From assembly GCF_009363895.1 (NCBI RefSeq), contig NZ_CP045434.1, positions 2,973,291-3,037,290 of the forward strand: a stretch of 64,000 nt of DNA. Reading direction: 5' to 3'. The stretch comes from Sphingomonas ginsengisoli An et al. 2013 (GTDB lineage Bacteria; Pseudomonadota; Alphaproteobacteria; Sphingomonadales; Sphingomonadaceae). Shown one piece after another: positions 63,768 to 64,000 of this stretch. The translations under genes and the position numbers were made by a program. The notes under the pieces were generated by a model, which saw nothing but the letters and a program-made list of their open reading frames with translations, was not told where the DNA came from and did not search any database. Within the stretch, counting starts at the first letter, position 1; each line of letters opens with the position of its first letter.

Positions 63768-64000
63768 ATGACTCCCGCCGCGCGGGTCCAGGCCGCGATC
63801 GAGATCGTCGACCAGGTGATAGCGTCGGCCCGTGACAACGGGCCGCCAGCCGACGCGCTGGTGAGCGCTTACTTCAAGACGCGCCGATATGCCGGTTCGA
63901 AGGACCGCCGGGCGGTCCGCGAGCTGGTGTTTCAGGCGATCCGCCATTCTGCCGAGGTTCCGGGGAGCGGCCGTGCGGCCCTGCTGGCGACCAGCGCAGA
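63768..64000 (+). CDS. RsmB/NOP-family rRNA cytosine-C5-methyltransferase (3' partial)
   Basis: The first 77 residues of a protein cut by the window end: MTPAARVQAAIEIVDQVIASARD, then ADALVSAYFKTRRYAGSKDRRAVRELVFQAIR. This resembles the N-terminal NusB-like RNA-binding domain and SKDRR/RAVREL motif of RsmB-type SAM-dependent 16S rRNA m5C methyltransferases. No catalytic motif is in the window. The ATG at 63768 has a weak ribosome site. The repeat just upstream marks the end of the guaB region. Confidence 0.72.
   Translation, partial: MTPAARVQAAIEIVDQVIASARDNGPPADALVSAYFKTRRYAGSKDRRAVRELVFQAIRHSAEVPGSGRAALLATSA

Overview
The window comes from a high-GC alphaproteobacterium, most likely a sphingomonad. 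This rests on recognition rather than a search: DUF6456 and DUF6127 proteins, a gene-transfer-agent-like head module ending in a DUF2793 gene, the hrcA-grpE / rph-rdgB / hemW neighbourhood, a Tat-type DUF885 peptidase, and dispersed GC-rich inverted repeats. Almost the whole window is chromosomal core. I see no insertion sequence, CRISPR array or rRNA, and only one tRNA.

Layout. 1-3.2 kb: end of a biotin-dependent acyl-CoA carboxylase subunit, a short-chain dehydrogenase and cysQ. 3.2-5.3 kb: a decayed MarR-type fragment, tRNA-Val(TAC), an XRE regulator, a DUF6456 protein and a low-complexity acidic protein. 5.4-6.7 kb: rpsF-rpsR-rplI on the minus strand. 7.0-10.5 kb: a reduced phage/GTA head module (portal, DUF6127, prohead protease, major capsid) joined directly to a headless DUF2793 gene. 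10.5-15.8 kb: an outer-membrane barrel protein, alr, nth, dapB, a DUF72 protein, a thioesterase and a sirtuin. 15.8-18.2 kb: lepB-rnc-era. 18.3-23.9 kb: pgi, gor, a phytoene-dehydrogenase-like flavoprotein and a class III CoA-transferase, tightly packed. 24-27.3 kb: an L,D-transpeptidase facing a telA-xpaC pair. 27.5-29.7 kb: TadG/TadE-like pilus genes without their secretion machinery. 29.7-38.4 kb: enoyl-CoA hydratase, transaldolase, DUF484-xerC, DedA, gshB, yraN, rsmI, an LpoA-like lipoprotein, thpR and a Bax-inhibitor-1 protein. 38.5-41.6 kb: uvrA. 41.6-43.3 kb: a low-GC island with a DUF4365 gene and an unrecognised partner. 43.4-49.9 kb: small hypotheticals, an HTH protein, hemW, a CAP protein, a MarR-like regulator, rdgB and rph. 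50-51.5 kb: hrcA-grpE. 51.6-56.4 kb: small membrane proteins, a Ca2+/H+ antiporter-like protein, a DHA2-type exporter, a NUDIX protein and a second DedA protein. 56.4-59 kb: a three-gene secreted-protein operon. 59-61.2 kb: an nfeD/stomatin pair and a 2OG-oxygenase-like gene. 61.2-64 kb: a CitE-like lyase, guaB and the start of an RsmB-type methyltransferase.

Functional themes: glutathione metabolism (gshB, gor), cell-wall synthesis and remodelling (alr, dapB, L,D-transpeptidase, LpoA-like), RNA processing and ribosome maturation (rnc, era, rph, rsmI, thpR, S6/S18/L9), and DNA repair (uvrA, nth).

The two most interesting regions are the GTA-like remnant with its visible deletion junction near 10,035, and the low-GC two-gene island at 41.6-43.3 kb. 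The island is the best candidate for an undescribed accessory (possibly defence) system. Functional statements come from reading translated sequence, with no database search.
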